Source: Mycobacterium senriense
GTDB taxonomy: Bacteria > Actinomycetota > Actinomycetes > Mycobacteriales > Mycobacteriaceae
DNA: 64,000 nt
Direction: 5' to 3'
Assembly: GCF_019668465.1 (NCBI RefSeq)
Contig: NZ_AP024828.1
Location: 4,898,001 to 4,962,000, forward strand
In this document: piece after piece, positions 29,902 to 37,760 of the stretch
Position numbering within the stretch: the first letter of the stretch is position 1
Layout: every line of letters begins with the position of its first letter
Position numbers and translations under genes: made by a program
Notes under the pieces: generated by a model
Told to the model about the DNA's origin: nothing
What the model saw: only the letters and a program-made list of their open reading frames with translations
Databases searched by the model: none

Positions 29902-32900
29902 GACTGCGCTCCCGTCAGCTCGGCACGGACCCCACTGGTCAGGCGGCGGTAATGGTTGGTGTAGGCGTCTAAGTACCAGACGTGGCGCCCGGCCTTCGGA
30001 ATCCCCGCCGCCCGCAGGGCACTGACCGTGGGCCGGAACGTCGCGCTCAGGTTCATCTCCGGCACCACGCACACGATGTCGGGTCCCAGTCCGATCGGAA
30101 TCTTGGCGAAGGCCTCGGTCAGGTCGGCCGCGGTGATGGAGGCGCCCGGCAACAGCGTCACCGCCGACGCCGCCACCTCGTGGTCGCCCACCGGCACGTT
30201 GTAGGTCACCGCGAGGTCCACGCCGTTGATGCAGCCCAGCGCATCGGTGACGGGCTCGGCGAACACCAGGCCACGCGCGGTGCGCACCACCGAGCCACGC
30301 CGGCCCGCCAGCCAGAAGTCGCCGTCGTCGTCGCGGTAGAAGAGGTACTCGGTCGAGATCCAGGTGTCGCCGGCGGCGAACACGCCCCGCTTGACCGAGG
30401 CGCTGGGATCGATGGGGCCGTTGGACGCGGCGAGCAGCACCCCGACTTGTTTGGGTTCGGCGATCTGCACGAAGCCGCGCTCGTTCTCCAGGATCAGGTC
30501 GTGCTCGACGTCGTACGCGCCCAGCTCGATCCGCCCCGCGCCCGGCAGCGGGCGGCCCTTGCTGCCGACCTTGGCTCCGGACACGTTGGCCAGCACCGCC
30601 TGCCCGTCGGTGGTGGCGAAGAACTCGACGACGTGGGCGGGCGCGAACGCGTCGACGACGCGCCCCCACAGCCCGGTCGGCATGCCGGAACCGATGAACA
30701 GCCGCACCGGATGGTTGCCTTGCAGGACGAACGCGGGATCGTCGACGATTTCGCGCAGCATGGCCCAGGTGTAGGACACCACGGTGACGCCGTACTGGCG
30801 CACCTCCTGAACGAACCGGGTCGGGTCCAGGCCGCGCGACAGCGCGATGCGGGTGCCGCCGACGACGGCGCCGCCGAGACTGACCAGCAACGCCGACTCG
30901 TGGTGCAGCGGCGTCAGACAGTAGACGGTGTCGCGGCGGTCCAGGGCGGCCGTCGAGGCGGTACCGAAGGCCGACACCGCCCAGCGGTAGTTGGTGATCT
31001 GCCTGGCCACCAGCTCGCCGCCGGCCGCGCTGAACGCGATGAACGCCAGGTCCCGGGCCAGCCCCGGATTGGGGCGGTACCAGCCGGGCAGCTCGACCGC
31101 GTCCGGGTCGATCTTTTCCATGTCGATGACGTCGGAGTCCTCGGGCAGGTGCAGATCCCGCGACTCGCCGCCACCGAGCACAAGCACCTGCCGCAGCCCC
31201 TGGCGGTCGGACCGCAGCACAGCCTCGAGGTTGGTGGGGTCGGTCAGCAGTTCGGTCACTCCCCCGAGCCGCACCGAGGCAGCAAGGTCGGCGTCGGGCC
31301 GCATCACCACCGCGGTGGCACCGAGCCGGGACAGCGCGGCGATGGCCACCAGCGCGCTGGGCCGGGTCTCCATCAGCACGCCGACCCGGTCGCCCTGCCG
31401 GACCCCGACGTCGATCAGGCCGCGAACGACGTTGTTGACGCGCCGGTTCACCGCGTCGTAGGTGTGCACCCGGCCGTCGAACAACAGGAATTCGCCCTGC
31501 GGCGCGTCGTGGGCCTGCTCTTCGATGATGCGGCCCAACGAGATCCGGGTGTGGTCGTTGATCTGGCCCAGGCGGACCAGGCGAGGCAGCGTGCGGGCTG
31601 TCTCGACGGCCAGGGTACGCACCGACTTGTTGGCGGCGACGACGGTGTTCGCCGCGCCGCGCACCAGTCCCACCGCCGCCTCGGACGCTTCCCCGAGGCC
31701 GTGCGCGAGCCGTGAGCTCAGCGCCACCCCGCTGTCGGTGTGCTCGGCGGGCTGATCGGCCATCAGGTCGATGCTGTCCGGTTTGTCGCCCCCGGTGGAC
31801 AGCCACTTCACCCATTCGGCGACCGTCGGCCAGCTCTGTTGCGCCGCCTTGGATCCGACGACCAAACCGAAATGTCCCGTGCGGATGGTGGATTCGTAGA
31901 CTTCGGCGTCGGGCGCCGCGCGCCGGATGCCGCGCACCGAGGCCGGCTGCCCGATGTCGTCGACCTCGCCGACGAACGCCAGTACCGGGCAGGTGATGTC
32001 GGTGAGGGTGACCATTTGACCGTTGACGGCGAACCCGCCGGTCATCATCCGGTTGTGGGCGATGAACTGCTTGAGCAGTTCGGAGATCGCGGGGCCCGAC
32101 CACGCGATCCAGCCCTCGCGTTCGAGGAACCGGCGCTGCTGCTCACGCGGGAGGAGCGCCTCGCGGTCGTGCAGCTGGCGCACGAAGTCGACGCGCGCCT
32201 TGGCGGTCTTGAGCGGGTCGAGCATCTGAAAGCCGGTGCGCGCCATCCAGCTCGGGATGGCCAGCCGGCTGAAGACGTGGTCGGCCATGAAGTTCGCGGC
32301 GGGCGCAGCGAAGTTTGCCGGGATGCCCATCGGCAGGGCGGCCAGGGTGTCCACCGGCGAACCGAAGGTGACGATGCTGGCCAGGCTCTTCGAGCGCCGG
32401 TAGGCGGCGACCTGGTAGCACCACATGCCACCCTGCGAATAGCCGACCAGATGGATGTCGCTGCCGGTGGTTTCCCGGACCGTGTCGATGGCCTGGCTGA
32501 GGGCGACGATGTGGTCGGCCAGGGTGCGGCGCATGCCGCCCTCGACCTTGTCGGGTTCGCCGAAGTCGATGACCCAGGGGTCAAGCCCGTGGGCGTGCAG
32601 GATCCCCACCGCGCCTTCGTCGCGCGTGACGTCCCACATGTCCGCCGACATCATCATCGGGTGCACCATCAGCACCGGCGGCCCGACGGGCGACTGGCCG
32701 CGCCGGCTGTCCGGCGGGAAATACCGCCGCAGCTTGTACATCGGCACGCTCTCGACGGTCTGGGACGGCGACGGCACGGTACCGGTTTCCAAGCCACCCA
32801 GCCGCAAGACCTCCAGCCCGTTCTGCGCGGTGGCGATCAGCCGCTCGACCGGTCGCGTGACCATCGAAAAATTGAGATCCACTGCTGCTCCCTGCAGTCT

Positions 32901-32918
32901 TGACAGCTTGGACATCAT
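29898..32918 (-). CDS. Hydrolase / AMP-ligase-like fusion protein (Rv1683 type), 1006 aa
   Basis: Residues ~60-390 are a PhaC-like alpha/beta hydrolase with nucleophile Ser161 in GYSQGG and a late Asp and His (VGEVDDIGQ; RTGHFGLVVGS). Residues ~460-1000 have the fold of an acyl-CoA synthetase, with HTYDAVNRRVNNVVRGL and a GDTWIST...GRRG region. The ATP-binding loop, usually TSGTTGxPKG, is AFSAAGGELVARQ, and the catalytic C-terminal Lys motif is not seen, so adenylation activity is doubtful. Mtb Rv1683 has been reported as a lipase/acyl-CoA synthase linked to lipid droplets. Start ATG at 32918 has no strong ribosome site. Confidence 0.85.
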   Translation of the reverse strand: MMSKLSRLQGAAVDLNFSMVTRPVERLIATAQNGLEVLRLGGLETGTVPSPSQTVESVPMYKLRRYFPPDSRRGQSPVGPPVLMVHPMMMSADMWDVTRDEGAVGILHAHGLDPWVIDFGEPDKVEGGMRRTLADHIVALSQAIDTVRETTGSDIHLVGYSQGGMWCYQVAAYRRSKSLASIVTFGSPVDTLAALPMGIPANFAAPAANFMADHVFSRLAIPSWMARTGFQMLDPLKTAKARVDFVRQLHDREALLPREQQRRFLEREGWIAWSGPAISELLKQFIAHNRMMTGGFAVNGQMVTLTDITCPVLAFVGEVDDIGQPASVRGIRRAAPDAEVYESTIRTGHFGLVVGSKAAQQSWPTVAEWVKWLSTGGDKPDSIDLMADQPAEHTDSGVALSSRLAHGLGEASEAAVGLVRGAANTVVAANKSVRTLAVETARTLPRLVRLGQINDHTRISLGRIIEEQAHDAPQGEFLLFDGRVHTYDAVNRRVNNVVRGLIDVGVRQGDRVGVLMETRPSALVAIAALSRLGATAVVMRPDADLAASVRLGGVTELLTDPTNLEAVLRSDRQGLRQVLVLGGGESRDLHLPEDSDVIDMEKIDPDAVELPGWYRPNPGLARDLAFIAFSAAGGELVARQITNYRWAVSAFGTASTAALDRRDTVYCLTPLHHESALLVSLGGAVVGGTRIALSRGLDPTRFVQEVRQYGVTVVSYTWAMLREIVDDPAFVLQGNHPVRLFIGSGMPTGLWGRVVDAFAPAHVVEFFATTDGQAVLANVSGAKVGSKGRPLPGAGRIELGAYDVEHDLILENERGFVQIAEPKQVGVLLAASNGPIDPSASVKRGVFAAGDTWISTEYLFYRDDDGDFWLAGRRGSVVRTARGLVFAEPVTDALGCINGVDLAVTYNVPVGDHEVAASAVTLLPGASITAADLTEAFAKIPIGLGPDIVCVVPEMNLSATFRPTVSALRAAGIPKAGRHVWYLDAYTNHYRRLTSGVRAELTGAQS

Positions 32919-33030
32919 GGCACATCAGGGCAGCTAGAAGGGCAGTGGTTCCCACGATCAGGTGTCAGCCGCTGCACCGGTTCAGGTCGGATATGGACCC
33001 CGGCCCTACGCCGGACAGCCCCAGATCCCG

Positions 33031-34524
33031 TTAGAACGGCGGCGGATCATCGCCGTCGCCGGCGGGTGGCGCGGGACCGAGGTAGGCGGTCTCGCGCTCT
33101 CGCCGTTTCAGTTGCCGTGCCTCGCGATTGTGCTTGCGTTCGGTGGCGATGCGTGCGGCCCGGTTTTGGGCGCGGGTGCGGGTGCGTCGGGGCATCATCG
33201 CGGTCCGTTCGGCGCAACGGTCGGGTCTTGGTGGGGTGGGCGCAGGAATGTCTCCCGTGGGGACGCACAGCTGGGGGAACAGCAGTGCGCTGCCCGGGGT
33301 GGTGACGAAGGTGTGCTGGTCGGGCAGCGTCCAGATGACCGTGCCGTCTTGCAGCTGTCGGTCGCGCCAGCCCCAGAACGTTTTCATCAGATGGTGTTGT
33401 CGGCACAGCGCCTTGAGGTTCGAGGCGTGCGTCGGGCCGCCCTCGGCATACGGGATCGTATGGTCGAGGTCGCAGTCGGTGGCCGGGCGGTCACAGCCCG
33501 GGGCCCGACAGGTCAGATCCCGACACCGCACAAAGTCGGCCAATGTGGCCGACGGGGTGTAGTGGTCCTCGGCGCCGCCCGGGGCGATCACCGGCACCAG
33601 CCGCGCCGAGCGGGCCAACTCGGCGATCACCTCGGCCGGGATCAGGCCCTCCACCCCGGGCAAGACACCCGGCCTCGACACCTTGCCGTCCACGCTGGCC
33701 TGCTCGGCGACCACGTGGATCACCACGCTGCTTCGAGGTGCCGGCGCTGCCGCGGCGCAGTCCGCACGCCCGCACCCGCACACTAACCGCTGGTCCCCGG
33801 CGGCCAACGCCCCCAACGCATCCGCGCGCCGCTGGGTGCGGGTGCGCGGATCGGCATCACACACCGTGGCGGCCAACGCGTCCAGGCGCCGATCCAGGGC
33901 CCGCCCGTCGGCGCCTACGACGCTGCCCGTCACATACGCCATCCCCGACTCGTTGGCCAGCACATCCACATAGCGATCACCCAGTGCGTCCTTGGCGCGC
34001 CGCACCGCATCGGCATCCACCCATGCCACCACCCGGTCCACCGCGGCGGCCAGCCCGCCGCGGGTCAGCGACGGGCGCCGCGAGACCAGGGCCGCAACCT
34101 GCGCATCGACGCGGTCCAGCACCTCGGCATCGGTGATCAAATCGGTGCGAAACACGATCGTCTGAAACGACCGGTAATCGATCTGCCCGGCCCGAAAGGC
34201 CGCACCCACCTCAGGCAACCGATCCCGCATCGCCATCGCATAGCGCAAATAGCTGTGCCCCATCGCCACGCTGCACCCCAACGCCGCACCCACCTGCGCG
34301 GCCACCACCTCCCACGCGTCCGCCGACCAGTCCGCCCGCTCCCCCGACTCCCGGCACCGCAACACCAACAGCTCACCGGCGGCCACCAACCGCTCCGCGG
34401 CCGCCCGCGCCTCCGCACGCCCGGCCTCGCGCACCCGATCCAGCAACACCGCCGACTCCGGCGTCTCCCGCGAGGCCAACCACCACTCGAACATACGTTC
34501 GATCATGCCACCGGGGTCCGACAT
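33031..34524 (-). CDS. 13E12-repeat family protein with HNH endonuclease domain, 497 aa
   Basis: A DUF222 domain (residues ~10-300) is followed by an HNH nuclease domain: CRAPGCDRPATDCDLDHTIPYAEGGPTHASNLKALCRQHHLMK, with zinc-binding Cys pairs and the catalytic His. The C-terminal ~90 residues are basic and low-complexity. These '13E12 REP' genes are multicopy in mycobacteria, and their mobility is suspected but unproven. This one appears complete. Mtb carries such a gene (Rv1702c) near xerD, not at this position, so the family moves relative to the core. Confidence 0.85.
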   Translation of the reverse strand: MSDPGGMIERMFEWWLASRETPESAVLLDRVREAGRAEARAAAERLVAAGELLVLRCRESGERADWSADAWEVVAAQVGAALGCSVAMGHSYLRYAMAMRDRLPEVGAAFRAGQIDYRSFQTIVFRTDLITDAEVLDRVDAQVAALVSRRPSLTRGGLAAAVDRVVAWVDADAVRRAKDALGDRYVDVLANESGMAYVTGSVVGADGRALDRRLDALAATVCDADPRTRTQRRADALGALAAGDQRLVCGCGRADCAAAAPAPRSSVVIHVVAEQASVDGKVSRPGVLPGVEGLIPAEVIAELARSARLVPVIAPGGAEDHYTPSATLADFVRCRDLTCRAPGCDRPATDCDLDHTIPYAEGGPTHASNLKALCRQHHLMKTFWGWRDRQLQDGTVIWTLPDQHTFVTTPGSALLFPQLCVPTGDIPAPTPPRPDRCAERTAMMPRRTRTRAQNRAARIATERKHNREARQLKRRERETAYLGPAPPAGDGDDPPPF

Positions 34525-34583
34525 AACCTGCGAGAGCTTTTAAAGGACGGCCTAGCTGCGCAGACGGCGCCTATCCTTCCCTC

Positions 34584-35427
34584 ATGACGTCGAGCTTGTC
34601 GGGCAAGGTCGCATTCATCACCGGCGGCGCGTCGGGCATCGGCGCCGCGCTGGCCACCAAGTTGGTTGAGGGCGGCGCGGAGGTCTGGCTCGCCGATCGC
34701 CAACTCGCCGCGGCGCAGGAGCTGGCGCAACGCCTCAGCGGCGGGGGCACGAAGGCCCACGCGATCGAACTCGACGTCCGCGACTATCCGGCGTTCGGGG
34801 GCGCGGTCGCCGAGGCGGTGCGGACGTCCGGTCGAATCGACTACCTGTTCAACAACGCCGGCATCGGGGTCGGCGGCGAGGTCGACTCCTACAGCCTCGA
34901 CGACTGGAACGACGTCCTCGCCGTGAACTTGCACGGGGTGGTGCACGGCATCCAGGCGGTGTATCCGATCATGATCCGGCAGCGCTCGGGCCACATCGTG
35001 AACACAGCGTCGATGGCGGGTCTGCTGGCCGGCCCCGGCACGGCCAGCTACACCGCCTCCAAGCACGCCGTCGTCGCGCTGTCGAAGGCGCTACGGCTGG
35101 AGGCCGAGCGCCACAACGTGAAGTGTCGGTGTTGTGTCCCGGCGCGGTCCGGACCCCGATCCTCACCGGCGGCACTTATGGGCGGATGACCAATACCGGC
35201 GCCAGCGAAGAGGACATACTCAAATCCTGGGAACCGACGCGGCCGATGGCACCCGACAATTCGCCGCCCGCGTCCTTCGTGCCGTGCTGCGTAACAAAGC
35301 GATCATCATCGAGCCGGCCTGGTGGAAGGCGCTGTGGTACCTGGAGCGCCTCTCGCCGACTATTTCGATGCAAGTGGGACGACTCGTGCTCAAGCGCTTG
35401 CGTGAAATGAGTTCCGAACCAACGTAA
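34584..35427 (+). pseudogene. Short-chain dehydrogenase broken by two single-base deletions
   Basis: The first ~180 residues form a classical SDR: TGGASGIG cofactor motif, FNNAGIG, catalytic Ser in NTASMAGLL and YTASK. At ~35120 the frame ends because one G is missing (AAGTGTCGG where AAGGTGTCGG is expected); the sequence continues in another frame with VSVLCPGAVRTPILTGG. At ~35254 one C is missing (GACAATTC for GACCAATTC) and the third frame continues QFAARVLRAVLRNKAIIIEP to 35427. Restoring both bases gives a ~280-residue SDR. Both lost bases were in two-base runs, so assembly error is possible. Confidence 0.8.
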
Positions 35428-35459
35428 TCCGCTGCGAGATCATGAACGCCCAGTCGGCA

Positions 35460-35720
35460 TCAGTGCCAGTTCTGATCCCAAGGGCCGTTGTGCCAGTGAG
35501 CCTGGTCGCGGGCTTCACCGTCATACCAGTGCTCGTCGTGGCAGCGACCCTGGTCCCAGTTCGGCCCCCAGCCCGGATCCCACCCCTGGCCGGGGCACCA
35601 GTGGTATTGCGGGAATGGCGCGGGATGGGCGTGGGCGACGGCGGACGCCCCGGACCCGGCGAGCCCCAAACCGGCGGTCAGGGCGACTGCTGATGCTGCG
35701 ATGCGTGCGATCTTCTTCAT
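35460..35720 (-). CDS. Small secreted Trp/His-rich protein, 86 aa
   Basis: A clear Sec signal peptide (MKKIARIAASAVALTAGLGLAG, cleavage near AVAHAHP) leads to a ~55-residue mature part unusually rich in Trp, His, Asp and Gly (CPGQGWDPGWGPNWDQG). Similar 'WxxGxxW' small exported proteins are widespread in mycobacteria with unknown role. The gene has its own region, converging on the broken SDR gene. Confidence 0.75.
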   Translation of the reverse strand: MKKIARIAASAVALTAGLGLAGSGASAVAHAHPAPFPQYHWCPGQGWDPGWGPNWDQGRCHDEHWYDGEARDQAHWHNGPWDQNWH

Positions 35721-36314
35721 GAGCGATCAACTACCCGGCTTCGGTTCGAACCAATCATGCTCGCCGGCAACGGTTTACGGTCGTCGCGGCCTCGGCCATG
35801 GCGTGTGGAAGTAGCCACACCGCGGTCGATCGCCGGGACCGACGATTTGCCATCGTGGGTGTGCGGGCGCTGGCTGGTTATGATCGCCGCCGGTCAGGCG
35901 ACGGAGCCCGCATGGGAACCCTTCGCGCGTGAGCTGCGGATACCCATGGCGCTTCATTGAATCGCGGCGACGGCGTGTTGTGGTCGGTCGCCGCGCCGCG
36001 GTACTCCTGCATTCGCTACGTTCGCGATCGGCCCTACCAGCGTGAGTAGCTGGCGGCCTCGATGCGGTCTCAATCCCCTGCTGGCCTGCGCTCCTGAAAG
36101 CACGCTGAGAACCCGCCGCGGCGTCGTTTGCGCAGCAGGACGCCGGGTACACAGCCGTTGCGCTTCGGCCGCGACGCGTTGTCGGGGCTTTGGTTGAAAG
36201 ACACAGCTGGCGCTTCCAGTTTTCTGGACGGGCTTCGGCGACCGTCACTCGACAGTGTCGGGGGACCGAAGCCTGCCAGATCGTGTTCCTTCCAACGCGA
36301 AGGCGAGGTGGCAT
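35721..36314. other. 594-bp region without a convincing gene
   Basis: Several open frames cross this stretch on both strands, the longest being ~218 codons leftward from 36431, but their composition is not protein-like, none has a good ribosome site, and no family motif is seen. The right end (36215-36273) holds two stem-loops that may be the leader of the following genes. I see no tRNA, no IS end and no repeat array. Confidence 0.5.
36215..36273 (+). promoter_or_regulatory. Two stem-loops upstream of the carbohydrate-oxidation genes
   Basis: TCCAG-TTTT-CTGGA (36215-36228) is a perfect five-pair hairpin. GGCTTCGG (36231-36238) is perfectly inverted as CCGAAGCC (36266-36273), with an inner CACT-CGAC-AGTG hairpin. 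They lie 42 bp before a small open frame. The structures are seen; a regulatory role is inferred. The paired hexaloops expected of an ANTAR target are not evident. Confidence 0.4.
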
Positions 36315-36449
36315 ATGGGCATGACGTCGGCGGATTCGCTCGGCGACCACTTCCCGAACATCGGCGGCGCATTCATTCGGACACCCGGTGTCTTTGGCGC
36401 GCCCACGGCGGCCAACCAGTTCACCAACCACGCCACACCCGGCCGGTAG
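36315..36449 (+). CDS. Possible 44-aa small protein or leader peptide
   Basis: ATG at 36315 with AAGGCGAGG at a workable distance begins MGMTSADSLGDHFPNIGGAF and ends NHATPGR. The peptide has protein-like composition, with no runs of Arg or Pro as in the antisense shadows. It precedes the membrane protein gene by 40 bp. It could be a leader peptide or a small effector; no family is recognised. Confidence 0.4.
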   Translation: MGMTSADSLGDHFPNIGGAFIRTPGVFGAPTAANQFTNHATPGR

Positions 36450-36489
36450 TCACCGGCCGGGCGTGAGCGCTTGCGAGAAAGGGATGCAC

Positions 36490-36996
36490 ATGTTGTTGCT
36501 GGGCAACGGCGGACGGTTGAAAGACCGCACCGCCGGCGGCGACGGACTCGGCGAGGTCCAACATCTGGCCGGGCGAGCGTTGTACGACGTCGCGCACGGC
36601 CGATTCGAGCGCTCGCTGTCCGGACTGACCGCCGTGGCCGCTCTGGTCACGACGGCCGAAATCTATTTCGAGCACTACAAGGCCAGCTTCGGCAACAAAT
36701 GGATGTGGAGCCCGATCGTGGTGACCCCGCCGGTGGTCGTCGCCGGAATCGGCGGGGTGTTCTCGAAGCGCTGGGCCAAACTCTGGCTGCCCATCACCGC
36801 GGGCATCTATACGGCCAACGGACTGATGGGCGAATACCTGCACGCCCGCGGGGTCGCCCGCAAGCCGGGCGGGTGGAAGAACGCCTCATACAACGTGCCC
36901 ATGGGGCCGCCGATCGCGGCGCCGGGATTGATGTGCATGGTCGGCGGGATGGGATTGCTGGCGTCGATCCTGCGCCGCGAACGGTTCCGCGGTTAG
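36490..36996 (+). CDS. Small multi-pass membrane protein, 168 aa
   Basis: Three or four membrane segments are visible: SLSGLTAVAALVTTAEIYF, VVTPPVVVAGIGGVF, LWLPITAGIYTANGLMGEYL and AAPGLMCMVGGMGLLASIL. Start at 36490 (MLLLGNGGRLKD) is chosen because GAGAAAGGG lies seven bases upstream. It is the first firm gene of the operon with a gluconate-dehydrogenase-like small subunit and a GMC oxidoreductase. It may anchor that dehydrogenase at the membrane, replacing the cytochrome c subunit of classical gluconate dehydrogenases; this is inference. Confidence 0.75.
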   Translation: MLLLGNGGRLKDRTAGGDGLGEVQHLAGRALYDVAHGRFERSLSGLTAVAALVTTAEIYFEHYKASFGNKWMWSPIVVTPPVVVAGIGGVFSKRWAKLWLPITAGIYTANGLMGEYLHARGVARKPGGWKNASYNVPMGPPIAAPGLMCMVGGMGLLASILRRERFRG

Positions 36997-37013
36997 GGGC
37001 TGGGATACCTCAG

Positions 37014-37760
37014 ATGGCCAACACCTCACGCCCCGACCACCTGCCCAACCTGCGCCCCGACGGCAAGCCACCACACCCGTCCTGGCTGCCCAGGCAGCGA
37101 CGCGGTGTCACACCGCAGATGATCGGGCGCTACCCCGATTACGACGTGCTGGAAACCGCCGACAAGTGGGACGAGGCCACCCGGAAGGTGGTGCTGGCCC
37201 GGCTCGAACCGCCCGGCCCGCTACGGTTTTTCACGCCCGAAGAGGAGCCGTGCCTGCGCGCGTTCTGCGACACGGTGCTGGCGCAGGACGTCGACCCGCG
37301 GGTGCCGGTGGCCGAGTCCGTCGACTCCAAGCTCGCCGACGGGCGCCTCGACGGCTACCAGTACGCCGACATGCCCGACGACCGCGACACCTGGCGGCTG
37401 GTGCTGCGCGGGCTCGACGAGACCGCGTCGACCCACTACGGCACACCCTCGTTCGCCGACGCCGATATCACCACCCGCGAGGCGATCATCGACAAGTTCT
37501 CGCAGGCGGACCTGCAGGGCGGGGCGTGGGAGAACCTGAACGTCAAGCGGGCGTGGTCGGTATGCATGCGAATGACGTTGTCGGGCTTCTACTCCCACCC
37601 GTGGGCATGGAACGAGATCGGGTTCGGCGGCCCGGCCTATCCGCGAGGTTTCATGCGCCTCGGTGGTGCCACCGGGCCGGCCGCCGCGCGCGAACCGTAC
37701 GAGACCCGCGGCGCCACCGACGAGGATCCGGTGCAAATCGTCAACAACGGGGAGTTGTGA
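37014..37760 (+). CDS. Gluconate 2-dehydrogenase subunit 3-like protein, 248 aa
   Basis: Resembles the small subunit of FAD-linked gluconate/sugar dehydrogenases: FFTPEEEPCLRAFCDTVLAQD near residue 73, and a C-terminal GFYSHPWAWNEIGFGGPAYPRG. Classical subunits carry a Tat signal; none is present here, so a cytoplasmic complex is likely. Its stop overlaps the GMC gene start (TGATG), as expected for two subunits of one enzyme. Confidence 0.8.
   Translation: MANTSRPDHLPNLRPDGKPPHPSWLPRQRRGVTPQMIGRYPDYDVLETADKWDEATRKVVLARLEPPGPLRFFTPEEEPCLRAFCDTVLAQDVDPRVPVAESVDSKLADGRLDGYQYADMPDDRDTWRLVLRGLDETASTHYGTPSFADADITTREAIIDKFSQADLQGGAWENLNVKRAWSVCMRMTLSGFYSHPWAWNEIGFGGPAYPRGFMRLGGATGPAAAREPYETRGATDEDPVQIVNNGEL

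Noticed and set aside
33031..34524. Insertion sequence at the HNH gene
   Set aside because: No transposase motif and no terminal inverted repeats or target duplications seen; it is a 13E12-family gene.
36215..36273. Riboswitch or ANTAR target in the sugar-operon leader
   Set aside because: The stem-loops do not match any riboswitch I can recognise, nor the paired hexaloops of ANTAR targets; kept only as an unassigned leader.
35775..36431. 218-codon leftward frame in the gene-poor region
   Set aside because: Composition is unlike protein (many Arg, Pro, Cys), no start signal, and it overlaps the hairpins and the small rightward frame.
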